The position numbers and the translations under genes were made by a program. Below are positions 48,937 through 61,112 of a DNA stretch of 64,000 bases, one piece after another. The stretch is from Paralvinella palmiformis (lineage: Eukaryota > Annelida > Polychaeta > Terebellida > Alvinellidae): NCBI GenBank assembly GCA_025642065.1, contig JAODUP010000916.1:90001-154000 (forward strand). The letters run 5' to 3'. Each line of letters opens with the position of its first letter. The first letter of the stretch is position 1. The notes under the pieces were generated by a model. It was not told where the DNA came from. It worked only from the letters and a program-made list of their open reading frames with translations, and made no database searches.

Positions 48937-49522
48937 AGCTAAGATTCCATATACGCGGTATGCAGGATACGGCTATAATGAAACAGCATGTAAACAGACG
49001 TGAGCGCTTCCATATGTCCGGATGTGGCATACGATTTGTCGTGCGCCTGCGTATCGATGAAGCGATTCGTACGGCACCTTGTAAAAACCCGGACGAGGGA
49101 ATCTAGAATATGACGTCAGGGGCAGGTGTTTCCCGAATAATTTGACCGAATTTTAGATTCTCTGGTCAACCTGAAGTATTGTTCGAATTTCTCCACATCA
49201 AATTGTAGTTCAAATCTTCGACATAATGCTGAATAAGCATTATAATGCTGTAACAACAGGGACTTGTCATAATAAGTATTTTTTGGAATTTATAATGTGT
49301 AAATCTGTTTTGGGGGAGTAACCCCCCCCCCCCGCTAGTCACACACACGTACACATACACATACATCTGTTGTTTTGTTTCTTTGCTATCTGTATTTCTG
49401 TTGTATTCCCATGTTCTGAGCATGAGAGACTGAAAACGCATAGGAAAGCACGTTCATATGGAATCACACAAATCGCATGCCGGATACCGCATCACGCATA
49501 CCCCATATATGGAATCTAAGCT
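48937..49522. mobile_element. Harbinger-type MITE with TTA duplication
   Basis: The left end reads AGCTAAGATTCCATATACGC and the right end reversed reads AGCTTAGATTCCATATATGG, continuing similarly through GGTATGC and the GGATACGGC/GGTATCCGGC boxes. TTA flanks both sides (48934-48936, 49523-49525), the 3-base target of PIF/Harbinger elements. About 586 bases, CpG-rich at both ends, no transposase. Confidence 0.7.
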
Positions 49523-49816
49523 TTAATGGCGTGTTTTTGTGTTATTAATGACGACCAGACTAAAACTACTTTAAAACAATCTCATTATATAGACTGGACA
49601 TCACCTGACTCGGGTGGGATTGTTTTACTGCCCACGAACTACTAAACTGAGATACACGCAACGGATAGTGTTAGGTGGAATACACCGATCACATGATCTG
49701 AGCTCCATGCCACTGCTCGAGTAATTCAATACCCGAGACAGGAATACTTATAATTCTTTAAGAACGTTTTATATCTGCTACAGCTATTTAAATGTCGGGT
49801 TCCGGGTGTAAACGAT

Positions 49817-50005
49817 GGGCGCCTCTGTGGTCTAGGGGTAGCGTGATGGGTCACAGATCACCTCCACCCGTGTTCGAATCTTGGCGTGGGCATATCTGAA
49901 GGTTGTTTCATCTTTGACTTCGTTTCATTACCTTTTGGATGTCGCTCGGCCCATTTAGCCTACCATCTGCACAAGAGTGGCCGTAAAACATCAATCACTA
50001 TCATC
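49817..50005 (+). mobile_element. SINE-A copy
   Basis: Head GGGCGCCTCTGTGGTCTAGG, B box GTGTTCGAATCTT, tail ATCAATCACTATCATC. It sits immediately before the hAT relic, with no clear duplication. Confidence 0.85.
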
Positions 50006-50024
50006 TATAATCCAGAGCAGAACC

Positions 50025-51140
50025 AATTTGTATGACCAACTTGTATCGCTATTAGCACATCTAATGGGAAGATTCACCAAATCAGAGCTCATTTCCGGGA
50101 AAGGTATCAAGGAAATGTCTGCAATAGATTACTATACACAGGCCTCTCAGTTAGAAGACAAAAACATTGATATTGGAGATGAAACCCGTGGAGCCCTCTT
50201 GTAGTTTAAGATATCACCACGTAAACAAAAACCTATTTTCTTGGGAATTCGAGAGTTCTTCAGAGCTCTAACACGGCATCTGATGAGTTAACTACTTAAC
50301 TCCAGGCATCATAAAGAATGCCAAGGTGCTGCAACACGAGAGGAAATCAGTCATGGACCCTAGAAGGAATTAAATTCCTCAATAAGAAGTTGCCATTGTC
50401 AATTAATGCTGACCAGGTTGCAGATGAGTGGCGTCTGTATCAAATGGAAACTATTCCCGATGAGTGGTAGCAATATGCTGATTTGACTGGAACATGCTCC
50501 TCAAGAATAATAGACTATTATTGGAACCAGGTCTCACAGCTTTGTAATGTGACTGGAAGTGCTAAATATCCCACACTCATGAAGGTTGTGAAATTTGTAT
50601 TAGCTATATAGCACATGGACATGCCGATGTGGAACGTGGGAGTTCTCAGACAGTGGCAAAAATGTAACTGATGGACGAGTTCGACTTAGTGAACCATCAG
50701 TGAATGCTATTCGAATAACTACAGGTGGCCTCAAAATGTATGGTGGCAAACCACATGCTGTATCTGTCACCAAGAGACTGCTGACATTGGGACGATCAGA
50801 GAAGAAGAAAAGAAACGGCAGAAAGAACAGGTGAAAGATCTGGCCAGGAAAACAGATAGTTTAAAAGACAAAGAATATACTTTGTTGAAGAAGCAGGTTA
50901 CGACCCAGGAAAACTAGATGTAGGAAGCAGTCTACTTCTGGAGGTAAATACAAAAACTAAATAAAGCCATTGAGGACAAAAAGTTCACTGTAGTAGCTGT
51001 TGCTCAAGCAATGCTTAAAAAGGCTAAAGAACAGATCACAGGTGGATGAAAGCAGATGAAAAAAAAACAAAAGAAATCATCTGATGTACAGAGAAAGAGG
51101 CAGAGTTTGTTGAATTCCTTTATAGCTATTAAAAAGAACA
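50025..51140 (+). pseudogene. hAT-like transposase C-terminal region, decayed
   Basis: Pieces in several frames follow one another in protein order: SELISGKGIKEMSAIDYYTQ, IDIGDETRGALL, KKLPLSINADQVADEWRLYQ, SRIIDYYWNQVSQLCNVTGS, KYPTLMKVVKFVLAI, HGHADVERG, then FSDSGKNVTDGRVRLSEPSV and NAIRITTGGLKM. The HADVERGFS-type box followed by RVRLS is the hAT dimerisation region (hATC). A lysine-rich tail follows (EEKKRQKEQVKDL and KKAKEQITGG). At least five stops or frameshifts break it. No N-terminal zinc finger or ends were found. Confidence 0.65.
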
Positions 51141-51474
51141 TGCATATACTTTATAGTAGTTGCTGCGTGTAGGTATGTATGTATATAATGTTATGGTAAA
51201 TGACCATGATATCACATGTTCCATGGTTTTGATGCTTAATTTATCCGCAATTAGTTCAACTAATGTGATATATGATATATAACATGATTAACCAATGCAC
51301 ATGACCTGCTTAACTTCATACATGAGGTGTAATTAGTAATTAATGCAATGGGTTTGTTTGTAGATCGTTTCTTGTAGATTGCTTTTTATGTTAATTACAA
51401 AAGCATGTTTCTATATTTGTGGTGAATTGGGTGTTTATATTATAAGTTTGAAATATTATTAGCTATACAAGGTG

Positions 51475-51656
51475 ATGATTGATGTTTTATGGCCACTTTT
51501 GTGCAAAATGTAGGCTAAATGGACCGAGCGACCTCCAAAGGTAATGAGACGAAGTGAAAGATGAAACAACCTTCAGATATGCCTACGCCGGGATTCGAAC
51601 ACGGGTGGTAGTGATCTGTAGTCCAACACGCTACCGCTAGACCACGGAGGCGCCCC
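51475..51656 (-). mobile_element. SINE-A copy with 14-base target-site duplication
   Basis: Minus-strand copy bordered on both sides by AGCTATACAAGGTG (51461-51474 and 51657-51670), a perfect 14-base duplication. Head, B box (GGATTCGAACACG complement region) and body are well kept. It is the cleanest insertion of the family in the window and probably recent. Confidence 0.95.
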
Positions 51657-52274
51657 AGCTATACAAGGTGTTGGTTATACTAATTGTTCTATTGATAATT
51701 ACTGTTACAGGTACCTATCATGTTCATGTGTCTATGTGTAACTCACATTTACAAATGTATGGTGTTTAAATAAATCGTAGGTTGGTTGAAGCAGAACTTA
51801 ACAGTTTATGTTGCAACAGACGAGTTATTTGGGAAGTGTGTGAGACAACCAGTAGCTTATAGGTAAGCAAAATAGTTATGTGTATGTTCACTATGCCCAA
51901 GGTGAGTAAATTAAGTGTAACTATAGTACATTGCGGTCTTTTTGCTACATATGAATGGCGTATATTTAGCCTATATTTATAGCAGACATTTTTAACGAAA
52001 CCCAATCAAAAAATATCTAGCTTTATCAAGCTTGGGGTGGAATAATTTCTTTTATCTTTGCCCGAGTACTGTCTCGCGTGTTTTCTGGGTCAACATAAAC
52101 TGTCAAAACTGTGTCTCCTATAGCTCACGTGATCTTGTTCGACGCGACCGGTACGACGATTAGTGCAGCTGACGTCATCGAGTCAAAACAAAGTTTCACG
52201 ACTACCAGCTGACTCCTGACGATGAACTGCTGCTCTACCCTGCTGATAGTCGTGTCGACACGTTCTGAACAGAG

Positions 52275-52424
52275 ATGGCAAAGAAGCCTGCATTTGCTGG
52301 TGGAGTGCGCTTTCCATATTTAGCACATCTCATGACAACGTCGTCAGTGATCGGCAATGCTGATAGTGAACGCGTTCGATCACAGCTTGGCAACGACACT
52401 CTGCACGTTCTTCTTTCATGCTAA
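52275..52424 (+). pseudogene. hAT dimerisation-domain scrap
   Basis: A 49-codon frame reads GGVRFPYLAHLMTTSSVIGN, then NADSERV and RSQLGNDTLHVLLSC. hATC regions read FPxLAxLAxxxLxIPxSNADSERVFS ... RSxLSxxTLxxLL, so the SNADSERVFS core is present with a deletion after it. This differs from the copy at 50025 and is a separate remnant. Confidence 0.55.
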
Positions 52425-52429
52425 ATCAA

Positions 52430-55160
52430 CACGTATGAGCCGCTATGCATTTCACCCAGAGAGCGATCTGCTGAAATCGGCAGTCTACAACATGGAACTA
52501 TGTGAAAGAGGAAGTTAGGACCTGTTTGCCATCAAATCGGCGGGCATGCACGGTCCAGTTATCTTTCTTTGCCAGACAACACTGACAGCCGTCTTGACAG
52601 AGTGTATCAGTTACGTGTTCCCATATCAATTATGCCGCTTAAAACAATAAAGTTGTACTGGCATTTTACTGAGTTGGAAAATTATTGCTGGAATTAATGT
52701 TGTTAATCCTTGCCTTTTCGGCATGAAAAATGTTCAGTGGATTTTAATAAATTCATCGCGACCCGATGTATTTCTGCCGAACAATAACTATAAGAGAAAG
52801 GTGCAGAACGACTTTATAAAAGCAAATTCTCAGAATGCAAAAATGATAACTAACTCGGTTCTCAAGCGCGATAACCCCCCCCCCCATGAACACTTATTTA
52901 TAGGTTAATCCACAGATTAGACTTGGAAATTATTAAATGCCATCCCTGTTTCGCTATAAATCCTCTCACGCGTTGTAGATATTTATATTTCTGACACTTA
53001 TTCGCCAGTAAACAGATTTCTTAACGACGTCGATGAACACGCAACACTCCAATAACCGCCAGTCCGTGGTTTGGTAAAGCTACACTCGTTAGATTGTGGA
53101 ATATAAACATAAATCAGACACCCGTCACTCTGACCGAGTAGAGACGTAATCACGTCAGGCTGGCAACCAAAGGAACGACTTGTCGTGTTTACGTTCAGTA
53201 ACACTGGTGACAGCCGCTGACATGCGTATCTAATGACAACAAATTGGTCCTGTCTCCTTTTGGCGTGCAACCTACGTTTCACAACATTCCCCGGAATTCC
53301 CGATGTGGGGTGGGGGGGGAGTTGTGAGCTGGTAACATTCACCGTTGTAGAATATAGGTCCAACAGCACCTTCTTCCCACCTCACCCCCTCCCCGCCCAA
53401 CTCGACGACTAATCACTGACTGATCTGACCGGATGGATTATACTGGATTAGGTATTTATAATTGACCGCTAAATCCGATGTACTCCTCGCGGAGCTGACA
53501 GTTGTACCATCGTGTATAGACTTGTCTTCTCTAGAGAGAGTGCAAATGAAAAAGTCAATTAATCTCCACCTCAAACCCCCTCCCACTCCCAACGAACACT
53601 AATGAGAACATAGATGTTGGATTAGAGCCATGAATCATTTAAGTGGCGTATAAGAATGTTTGAGTCGCAGTTTCAAGCTGTTTCTATCTAACATATACAA
53701 CTATATTTCTTCTTCAAAATTCAGCTTTCACTCATAACATTCGCTTAATTAGCTAGCGAAATAGGTTATTTCTCCCGGTTTTCATTATGAAGGGAGATTC
53801 TCGCATATGACGTCATCTTAGGAAATGGCGTTATTGCTAGGAAATTATATTTAATATATTGGCGATAAAATATTGAACAGGGCTAAAATGTTTTATGAAA
53901 ACGCAAACGGAAAACGGACATTATACTTAATAAACCACCGGAAGATTAACCAGAAACACACTGGGGATGGGTTTTTCATAAGTGACGTCATCATCGGCAA
54001 CGGTCATTCATGTTCGAGTGTAAATCGTTTTGGCCGTCAAGCATTTACCAGAACATAAACAATGATCGACTGAACACTCAATTTAATTTAAATGGTGAAT
54101 TTGATGCCCCAGAAGGCGCAAAATTTCTATTGTTGAACGAGGAAACAGTGGATTCTTGGAATATTTTCATGAAACCTATTTTTACGGAGGAGAACAAATA
54201 TTTGAAGAACCTTTTCATTCGCCCTTTTTTGTGAGATTTATAAAACAATTGCGTAATTTTTATTTTATTTGTGTGATTAGTTTGGTTTATGAATGATGGA
54301 TGAGTTGTCATATTGGCGTCATGGCTATAACGCATGCTGTAACAGATGACAGTCTAGTGTCAATGAGAATATTTTGTGGACTATCTTAAAGCATTTGACA
54401 CCAAGTTGATTGAAGAACTGTGAACGTCTTGTTTGTTGGGGAGAGCCTCGTGACGAGTACGTTTGAATTGACGGCGATTAAATGTTTGTGTCGTCATGCC
54501 ACCCGAAAACAAAGCTTAATAACGTTTTACGATAATAACTTTCAGATCAAACATTCTCACTGAGAATTGGGTTTTGGCCTGAACAGAATGGGTGATTGTT
54601 TCCTGCACCAACCCTCGTCACGTCTGGGATATACATGGCACAGGTAGGTATGAGGTCTATGCAAAGGAAAATAATTCAGACTGCGCATATATATAACCTG
54701 GCACAGGTTCAGCATTTAACGCTTGGTCGTGCGTGGGTAATGTGGCAACATCGGGGGTATTTCATCGTTGTAAACAACTGTCTGTGGTAAAGTATCCGAC
54801 TAAGTTGGCAAAGCTCGAGTTTTGAAGTACTAGAGGTTTTCCAGACTACGAACTTACTGATGAAGAGGCGAAGTAGAGGAAACCACAGTACGCTCGTATT
54901 TTAATATACACCTGTAATCAATTGATGGTGCTCGTAATGTCTTTGTCGGTAATGGCACCGACTGACATACTCATCAAACTACCTGCTCGTAGTTCCCAAT
55001 TTTCTCTAGAATTCCTCAACAACAAAGTAATATCAGATCATCCAAATTCACACTTACCGACTACAAACCGTTACTATATATGAGAGGATTGATTATGTCG
55101 ATTGCTATCTGTTAGCTGTCAGTACAAGTCTGTAATTACAAACTCGGGTATTTAGACCAC
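52430..55160. other. Gene-free stretch with weak open frames
   Basis: Two frames deserve note but are not called as genes: 52998-53369 on minus (123 codons, no ATG, five Cys) and 54010-54234 on plus (74 codons from ATG, with a GTGACGTCATC box about 25 bases upstream). No domain is recognised. Confidence 0.35.
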
Positions 55161-55164
55161 TAAC

Positions 55165-55255
55165 ACCTGGATTCCAGACTTAGCCTCGTTGCCATTAGAT
55201 GTCGTTATCTCTGTTTAGCTTACCACGTGCACAAAATGGCCGTAATACAAACACT
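55165..55255 (+). mobile_element. Diverged SINE-A-like fragment
   Basis: TTGCCATTAGATGTCGTTAT, TTTAGCTTACCACGTGCAC and AAAATGGCCGTAATACAAAC follow the order of the SINE-A 3' half, without head or (ATC)n tail. It adjoins the 18-bp minisatellite. Confidence 0.45.
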
Positions 55256-55287
55256 TATTATGTTTTCATTCCATCGAGTATTTACGT

Positions 55288-55882
55288 GTACTGTCACTGT
55301 TATGTGTACTGTCACTGTTATGTGTACTGTCACTGTTATGTGTACTGTCACTGTTATGTGTACTGTCACTGTTATGTGTACTGTCACTGTTATGTGTACT
55401 GTCACTGTTATGTGTACTGTCACTGTTGTGTGTACTGTCACTGTTATGTGTACTGTCACTGTTATGTGTACTGTCACTGTTATGTGTACTGTCATTGTTA
55501 TGTGTACTGTCACTGTTATGTGTACTGTCACTGTTATGTGTACTGTCACTGTTATGTTATGTTATGTACTGTCACTGTTATGTGTACTGTCACTGTTATG
55601 TGTACTGTCACTTGTTATGTGTACTGTCACTGTTATGTGTACTGTCACTGTTATGTGTACTGTCACTGTTATGTGTACTGTCACTGTTATGTGTACTGTC
55701 ACTGTTATGTGTACTGTCATTGTTATGTGTACCGTTACTGGTATATGTACCGTCACTGTTGTGTGTACTATTACTGTTATGTGTACTGTCACTGTTATGT
55801 GTACTGTCACTGTTATGTGTACTGTCAAGATGTGTACTGTCACTGTTATGTGTACTGTCACTGTTATGTGTACTGTCACTGT
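55288..55882. repeat. 18-bp minisatellite, about 33 copies
   Basis: The unit is TGTACTGTCACTGTTATG, nearly uniform, with a few indels (near 55555, 55612 and 55825). Because 18 is a multiple of three, frames on both strands stay open for up to 246 codons (CYVYCH or TVTVMC repeats). These are not taken as genes. Confidence 0.95.
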
Positions 55883-55889
55883 TTTACGT

Positions 55890-56877
55890 GTGCTATTTCG
55901 TATTTTTTTTTACTGAAAGTTCATGTTTTTGTCTGCTAAGACTACGATATTGTTTAAGGGATAGTTTAAAGATATGATTGAGTATTGTTTAAAGCATGTG
56001 GATCACGGTGGATTACCGTAGATTGAGGGCCCGAAAAACTGCTCACTCTTCGGGAGTAATAGACGATGAGGTAAACGGGCACGCTAGCTGCATACCTATC
56101 AAAGGTGTAAGAAATATATACTTAATTTACGACGTTCATCCTCAAACAAAAATTCCCATTTGGGATGAGTAATTACTCAACCCAGGTGGCCATCAAGACA
56201 GGTTCTACCTTTCTCTAACTTACTTGACCCGATAACGGAAGTCATCTTCTATTATCGCTCTGTCAACATCCAGGTTTTGTTTCAGCCAATGAGATCTGTA
56301 ACCTTTTCCCGGATGTGACCGTGCAGCGCCCCATGTTGGATTCTAAACCTACGTCGGTAGCAGCTCGCCGGAAGTGGTATCGTTCGGAGCGGATTTACGA
56401 TAACATGATGATCGGTTCGTAATCCTTTCGACTTCCGGCTTACTGTGCGATCGGGATTTCGGAGAACACTTCCCAAACATGTCCCATAATGCCAACTGTT
56501 GTATCCCGTCGTCAAGACACCCAGTCCTCCTCCCTCTCCCCCGTTGTCTGTGACCCAGCACAGCTGGTGGCTACAGCTAATACCCAGAACCGATCTATTG
56601 TCCCCTACAGTTTAAGTGGCATAAGAAGATTACAAAGAGAACATCATCAGATCTTCTTCATCGATTGTCTCATCAATGACAGGGTCTTAATAAGCCAGTA
56701 TCATGGACGATTGGGGGGGGGGGGGAGGCTAAGGGGGTGTACGGGTGGAAAGGGGGAAGCACTAACTCAATCGTCTTGTCTAACTGTGTTCGAAGGCGGG
56801 TTTGTTGTGCATTTGCTAACTCTCTGCTGCGGCCGTTCTGTATATGCTGTATCTATGTAGGGAAATCTTCAACTCTC

Positions 56878-56915
<38 letters not shown>

Positions 56916-57081
56916 GAGAGAACTTAAACCCGACCTGTTTAACCATTAACAACAACAAAACAGTTTGGAGTATCAGGTTCTTAAGAATGAAAATTCCTGT
57001 TTCAAATTTATTATTTCCATCTAGAATTGTAGAAAGACCATTTCTTGTCGGTCTAAACAAATATTTATTGAATATTCATCT
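55890..57081. other. Gene-free stretch with CpG-rich segment
   Basis: 56300-56500 is GC- and CpG-richer than its surroundings and holds CCGGAAGTGG and ACTTCCGG, both ETS-type sites, so it may be a promoter. A frame starts at ATG 56489 (MPTVVSRRQDTQSSSLSPVV) but has no known domain and runs into a G-run. A (TAA)n tract lies at 56880-56915. Confidence 0.35.
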
Positions 57082-57092
57082 TTGATAAATCA

Positions 57093-57157
57093 ACAGCCTA
57101 TTTAGCCTACCATCTGCACAAAAGTGCCGTAAAACGTCAATCATCATCATCATCATC
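57093..57157 (+). mobile_element. 5'-truncated SINE-A with target-site duplication
   Basis: Only the last 65 bases are present (CCTATTTAGCCTACCATCTG to (ATC)n). TTGATAAATCA flanks both sides (57082-57092 and 57158-57168), showing that the truncation happened at insertion. Confidence 0.85.
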
Positions 57158-57844
57158 TTGATAAATCAGAACAGTCTCTATATGAAACAGCTTTGAAACA
57201 GCTTTGATTTGTGTAAAACATTAATTCTATTACGTTTGAAAGTGATGATCAAAATAAACCAGTTCGTCTGGATAGATCTTCTGGATCTACCTTCTGGACT
57301 TTGACACAGTTGATTATGACCTGTCTGTCTCCGAACCACACTCGGATTTTAATGGCCCGTAAAACTGTGCGCTCTTTCGGGGAATTTGGCGAAGGCGTAG
57401 ATCTAGTCCGAGAAAGAAATAAGCGTGTGTCTAGTCCGATAAATTGATTGGATGGTATAGTCCCACATAGAATAACGCTTCTAGAGAGTGTCTGTTCGAC
57501 ACGGCTTAGTTTTATCATTTGTATCACTTCTTAAAAATCTCACTTATTTCAACTGCCCAGAAATGCACATAATATGCAAAATCAACATTTTCTAAATTTT
57601 AACTATAGATAATGACATGAAGTTGAACAAAAAATGTACTCTGTAATTTGGCGAGGAAAATATATTTAAGGTTATCGGATAACCAAATTAAGATGTTTTA
57701 CGGTGATGGTGTATTTATTGTGAGCTGGGGCTATGTAAAGTGGTTTATGGGTAATACTCTGTTATGCAGTCTTGGGCTACAAATGCGACAATTGTATAAC
57801 CGTTATATCGTAGTACAAAATAAATTCATTCATTCAATCACTGG

Positions 57845-57846
<2 letters not shown>

Positions 57847-57887
<41 letters not shown>
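57847..57887. repeat. (TA)n tract between direct repeats
   Basis: About 20 TA units bordered by ATCACTGGATT on the left and the same 11 bases on the right, like a target-site duplication around a simple repeat. Confidence 0.8.
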
Positions 57888-57890
<3 letters not shown>

Positions 57891-58257
57891 TGGATTCTAA
57901 CAATGGATCCAAGTATTCTTTTCCTTGGATAATTTCGAATATTTTCTTGCTTTTGGTAATTCAAAATCTTCCAAAATTGAATAATGATATTTCGTTTCAT
58001 CGTATTATGTCTAACTCAGAAACAAACCACGAAAATTAAGCATTTATCAATCTCTCATCAAGCCCATACCTGGCGAACGGGGTACTTTTCACAAATATAT
58101 TAATATATGAATGACCAGCTTACTATGACGTCTACCCGCTTATTAATTCGACATTAATAATAATAATAATAATATGCTTAGATTAAAGATTAACATACAT
58201 AAATAGTACAATGTTAATTTATTTAAATTACACAATATATTAGACAACAATATCATT

Positions 58258-59315
58258 GAATAGGTCAGACTAACTGTACACAATAACACTGAATACATCG
58301 TGCTGACTGTAACAATAACATTGAATGGGTCAGACTAACTGTACACAATAACACTGAATAGATCAGACTAACTGTACACAATAACACTGAATATGTCATT
58401 CTGACTGTACAAATATCATTGAATAGGTCAGACTAACTGTACACAATATCGTTGAATAGGTCAGACTAACTGTACACAATAACACCGAATACGTCATACT
58501 GACTGTACACAATATAATTGAATAGGTCAGATGAACTGTACACACTAACATTGAATAGGTCAGACTAACTGTACACAATAACACTGAATACGTCATACTG
58601 ACTGTACACAATAACACTGAATATGTCATACTAACTGTACATAATAACACTGAATACGTCATACTGACTGTACACAATAACATTGAATAGGTCAGACTAA
58701 CTGTACACAATAACACTGAATACATCATGCTGATTGTACATAATATCATTGAATAGGCCAGACTAACTGTATATAATAATATTGAATAGGTCAGACTAAC
58801 TGTACAGAAAATAGCACTGAATACGTTATACTGACTGTACACAATATCACTGAATAGGTCAGACTAACCGTACACAATATCACTGAATAGGTCAGACTAA
58901 CTGTACACAATATCACTGAATAGGTCAGACTAACTGTACACAATAACACTGAATACATCATGCTGACTGTACACAATATCACTGAATAGTTCAGACTAAC
59001 TGTACACAATAACATTGAATAGGTCAGACTAACTGTACACAATAACATTGAATAGGTCAGACTAACTGTACACAATAACACTGAATACGTCATATTGACT
59101 GTACACAATAACATTGAATAGGTCAGACTAACTGTACACAATAACACTGAATACATCATGCTGACTGTAACAATAACATTGAATAGGTCAGACTAACTGT
59201 ACACAATAACACTGAATACGTCATACTGACTGTACACAATATCATTGAATAGGTCAGACTAACTGTACACAATAACACCGAATACGTCATGCTGACTGTA
59301 CACAATATAATTACA
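58258..59315. repeat. 33-bp minisatellite with two alternating unit types
   Basis: About 32 units. Type 1 contains GAATAGGTCAGACTAACTGT and type 2 contains GAATACGTCATACTGACTGT, both followed by ACACAATAACA. They often alternate. 33 is a multiple of three, so minus-strand frames of 122 and 148 codons (LCTVSLTYS) stay open. This is a repeat artefact. Confidence 0.95.
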
Positions 59316-59329
59316 GTGAACTGACTGTA

Positions 59330-60975
59330 CTAATAGGGCTTCAACGTGACTAGTCAATCCTCTTCCAACATTGTCAGCTTTCAAAATGGTCGATATGTAA
59401 ACCGGATATGGCGCACTTAGCCTGTGTCACGTGTTCATGTTTGGGGGTATGCCATTAGGAACTATAGGCTCTAATCCTAAAATGGAGCATCCCTCGTTTT
59501 ATCTACTTCCGGTAGTTTTTGTGGAACTGTTTTGGTCTTTGGGTTGTGGACGGGAGATGGCTGGCTGTGTGCCTGTGCGTGCGTGCGCGTGTGTGTATAT
59601 AACTGAATAGTTCAGTTGATGTTAGCTCGATATATTTTAATAGACGCACTTTAAGATACACGCACGCACCCAACCAACCACCCACACACATACTCGCACA
59701 TACGCACACGCACACACACAAGCACAAACAATAAACACAGTTAGCCAATCGGGTAACCGGAAACTGATCATATCGGTTTTGTTACTCATCTATTACCAGA
59801 TGTAGGAGGTATGCATAACCTAATTGGTAACGCAGATGTTCACATACCTCAAGCATCTGAATTCAAATCCTGGACTGGTTGTGTCTGAAGGGTGTTTCAT
59901 CTTTCACTTCGTTTTATTACCTATGACTCAGTTGGTCTATGATGTGTGCGGAAGTCGCCGTAAAACTGCAACATGACCGATTATAATATACATGTCGACG
60001 CTAACTCGAGTCACAGGTAGGCATATCTCCAGCCGCTGGCAACATGGCATGCCAACAGCTGGGATGGTGACCTTTCCGATGGCCAACTGGTAGAGTTCGC
60101 GGTCACAGACTTCTAGGAACCGAGTTAGATTCACGGCCTATGCTTGAAGGCTATTTCATTTGGCTTTTGCTGTGATTTCCTTCGCCGAGAGGTCGACACA
60201 GTTGTCTTGTCATATGCACAAATGTGTCAATAATGCAAAACAAAAATTCGCATTTTCTCACTTGTGTATACGACCATTTATCTTAATATACCACCTGTCT
60301 TATGAGAAACTGATCAATTTAATTCATTAGCCCCATTTAATAATAATAATAATTATTATTATAACCAGGTTCCTTTCTATCTCAAACAATGGCTGATCCC
60401 AGCTTAGAGCTTGCTCCAGTAGTTCTACTAATCTCCACAACGAAAAGAACAACAAACTATTTTGTGTTGTGTCTGTGTGCGTGTGTTATTTTTCTTATTC
60501 AGATGTTCTTCACCATTTTGTTTCCAGATTTGCACGTGACCGCCTTGGATTTACTGCCCAAATGACACGTTTCCGGTGATGTCATCCGTCGATAAAGACA
60601 GTCAGGTCAAGAAGGGAGCCCGCATCGCAGAAATCAATCACGTGACAGAAATGGCTACAAAATAAACGGAAGTAGTTCATTAAGGAGATTTCCGGGCGCC
60701 ATTTTGGATTTTTCTCAATTGTTGTCGCGCGAAAGTTAATCGCGTGGGTGTTGGTTCAGGGGTATTAGAGCCGGGAGGGGGGGGGGCGTACGGATAGAAG
60801 TATTCAACCTCATGTGTGCATGCACTCACAAACATATATACACATATAAATAGATAGATAGATAGATAGATAGATGGATAGATAGATAGACAAATAGACA
60901 GACAGACAGATAAGAGAGGCATAAAGACAGACATATGTACAGACAGATAGATAGAGGCCAGATAGACTGACACAG

Positions 60976-61031
<56 letters not shown>

Positions 61032-61095
61032 TTGCCATCTCTGACGTGTGAAAGACCCTTTGTGCATGCGTGCGCACCTTGCCACACCCACGTCT
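59330..61095. other. Stretch with two diverged SINE-like units and microsatellites
   Basis: At 59810-59985 (GCATAACCTAATTGGTAACG, then TCTGAAGGGTGTTTCATCTT) and 60065-60240 (GGCCAACTGGTAGAGTTCGC, then a similar body) lie two strongly diverged tRNA-like units in plus orientation, related to SINE-A. (GATA)n/(GACA)n lies at 60850-60912, and (TA)n(GA)n at 60977-61031. No gene is seen. Confidence 0.45.
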
Positions 61096-61103
61096 CGTCT
61101 GAC

Positions 61104-61112
61104 TATATATAA
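61104..61112 (+). promoter_or_regulatory. TATA box of the secreted-protein gene
   Basis: TATATATAA lies about 240 bases ahead of the ATG. A start of transcription near 61135-61145 (TTCATTTATTACAG) would be at the usual distance of about 30 bases. A nearby (TA)n tract shows that TA-rich sequence is common here, so this is inference. Confidence 0.45.

Noticed and set aside
52998..53369. Cys-containing 123-codon minus-strand frame, possibly an extracellular domain
   Set aside because: It has no ATG, a stop just upstream, no splice acceptor, and runs through a C-run. Frames of this length occur by chance in 64 kb.
55199..55977. Long frames of up to 246 codons over the 18-bp array
   Set aside because: The repeat unit is a multiple of three and contains no stop in several frames on either strand, so long frames are expected by construction.
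58396..59159. Minus-strand frames of 148 and 122 codons
   Set aside because: They lie wholly in the 33-bp minisatellite.
58258..59315. CRISPR-like array
   Set aside because: Units are contiguous, without unique spacers, and the genome is eukaryotic. It is a minisatellite.
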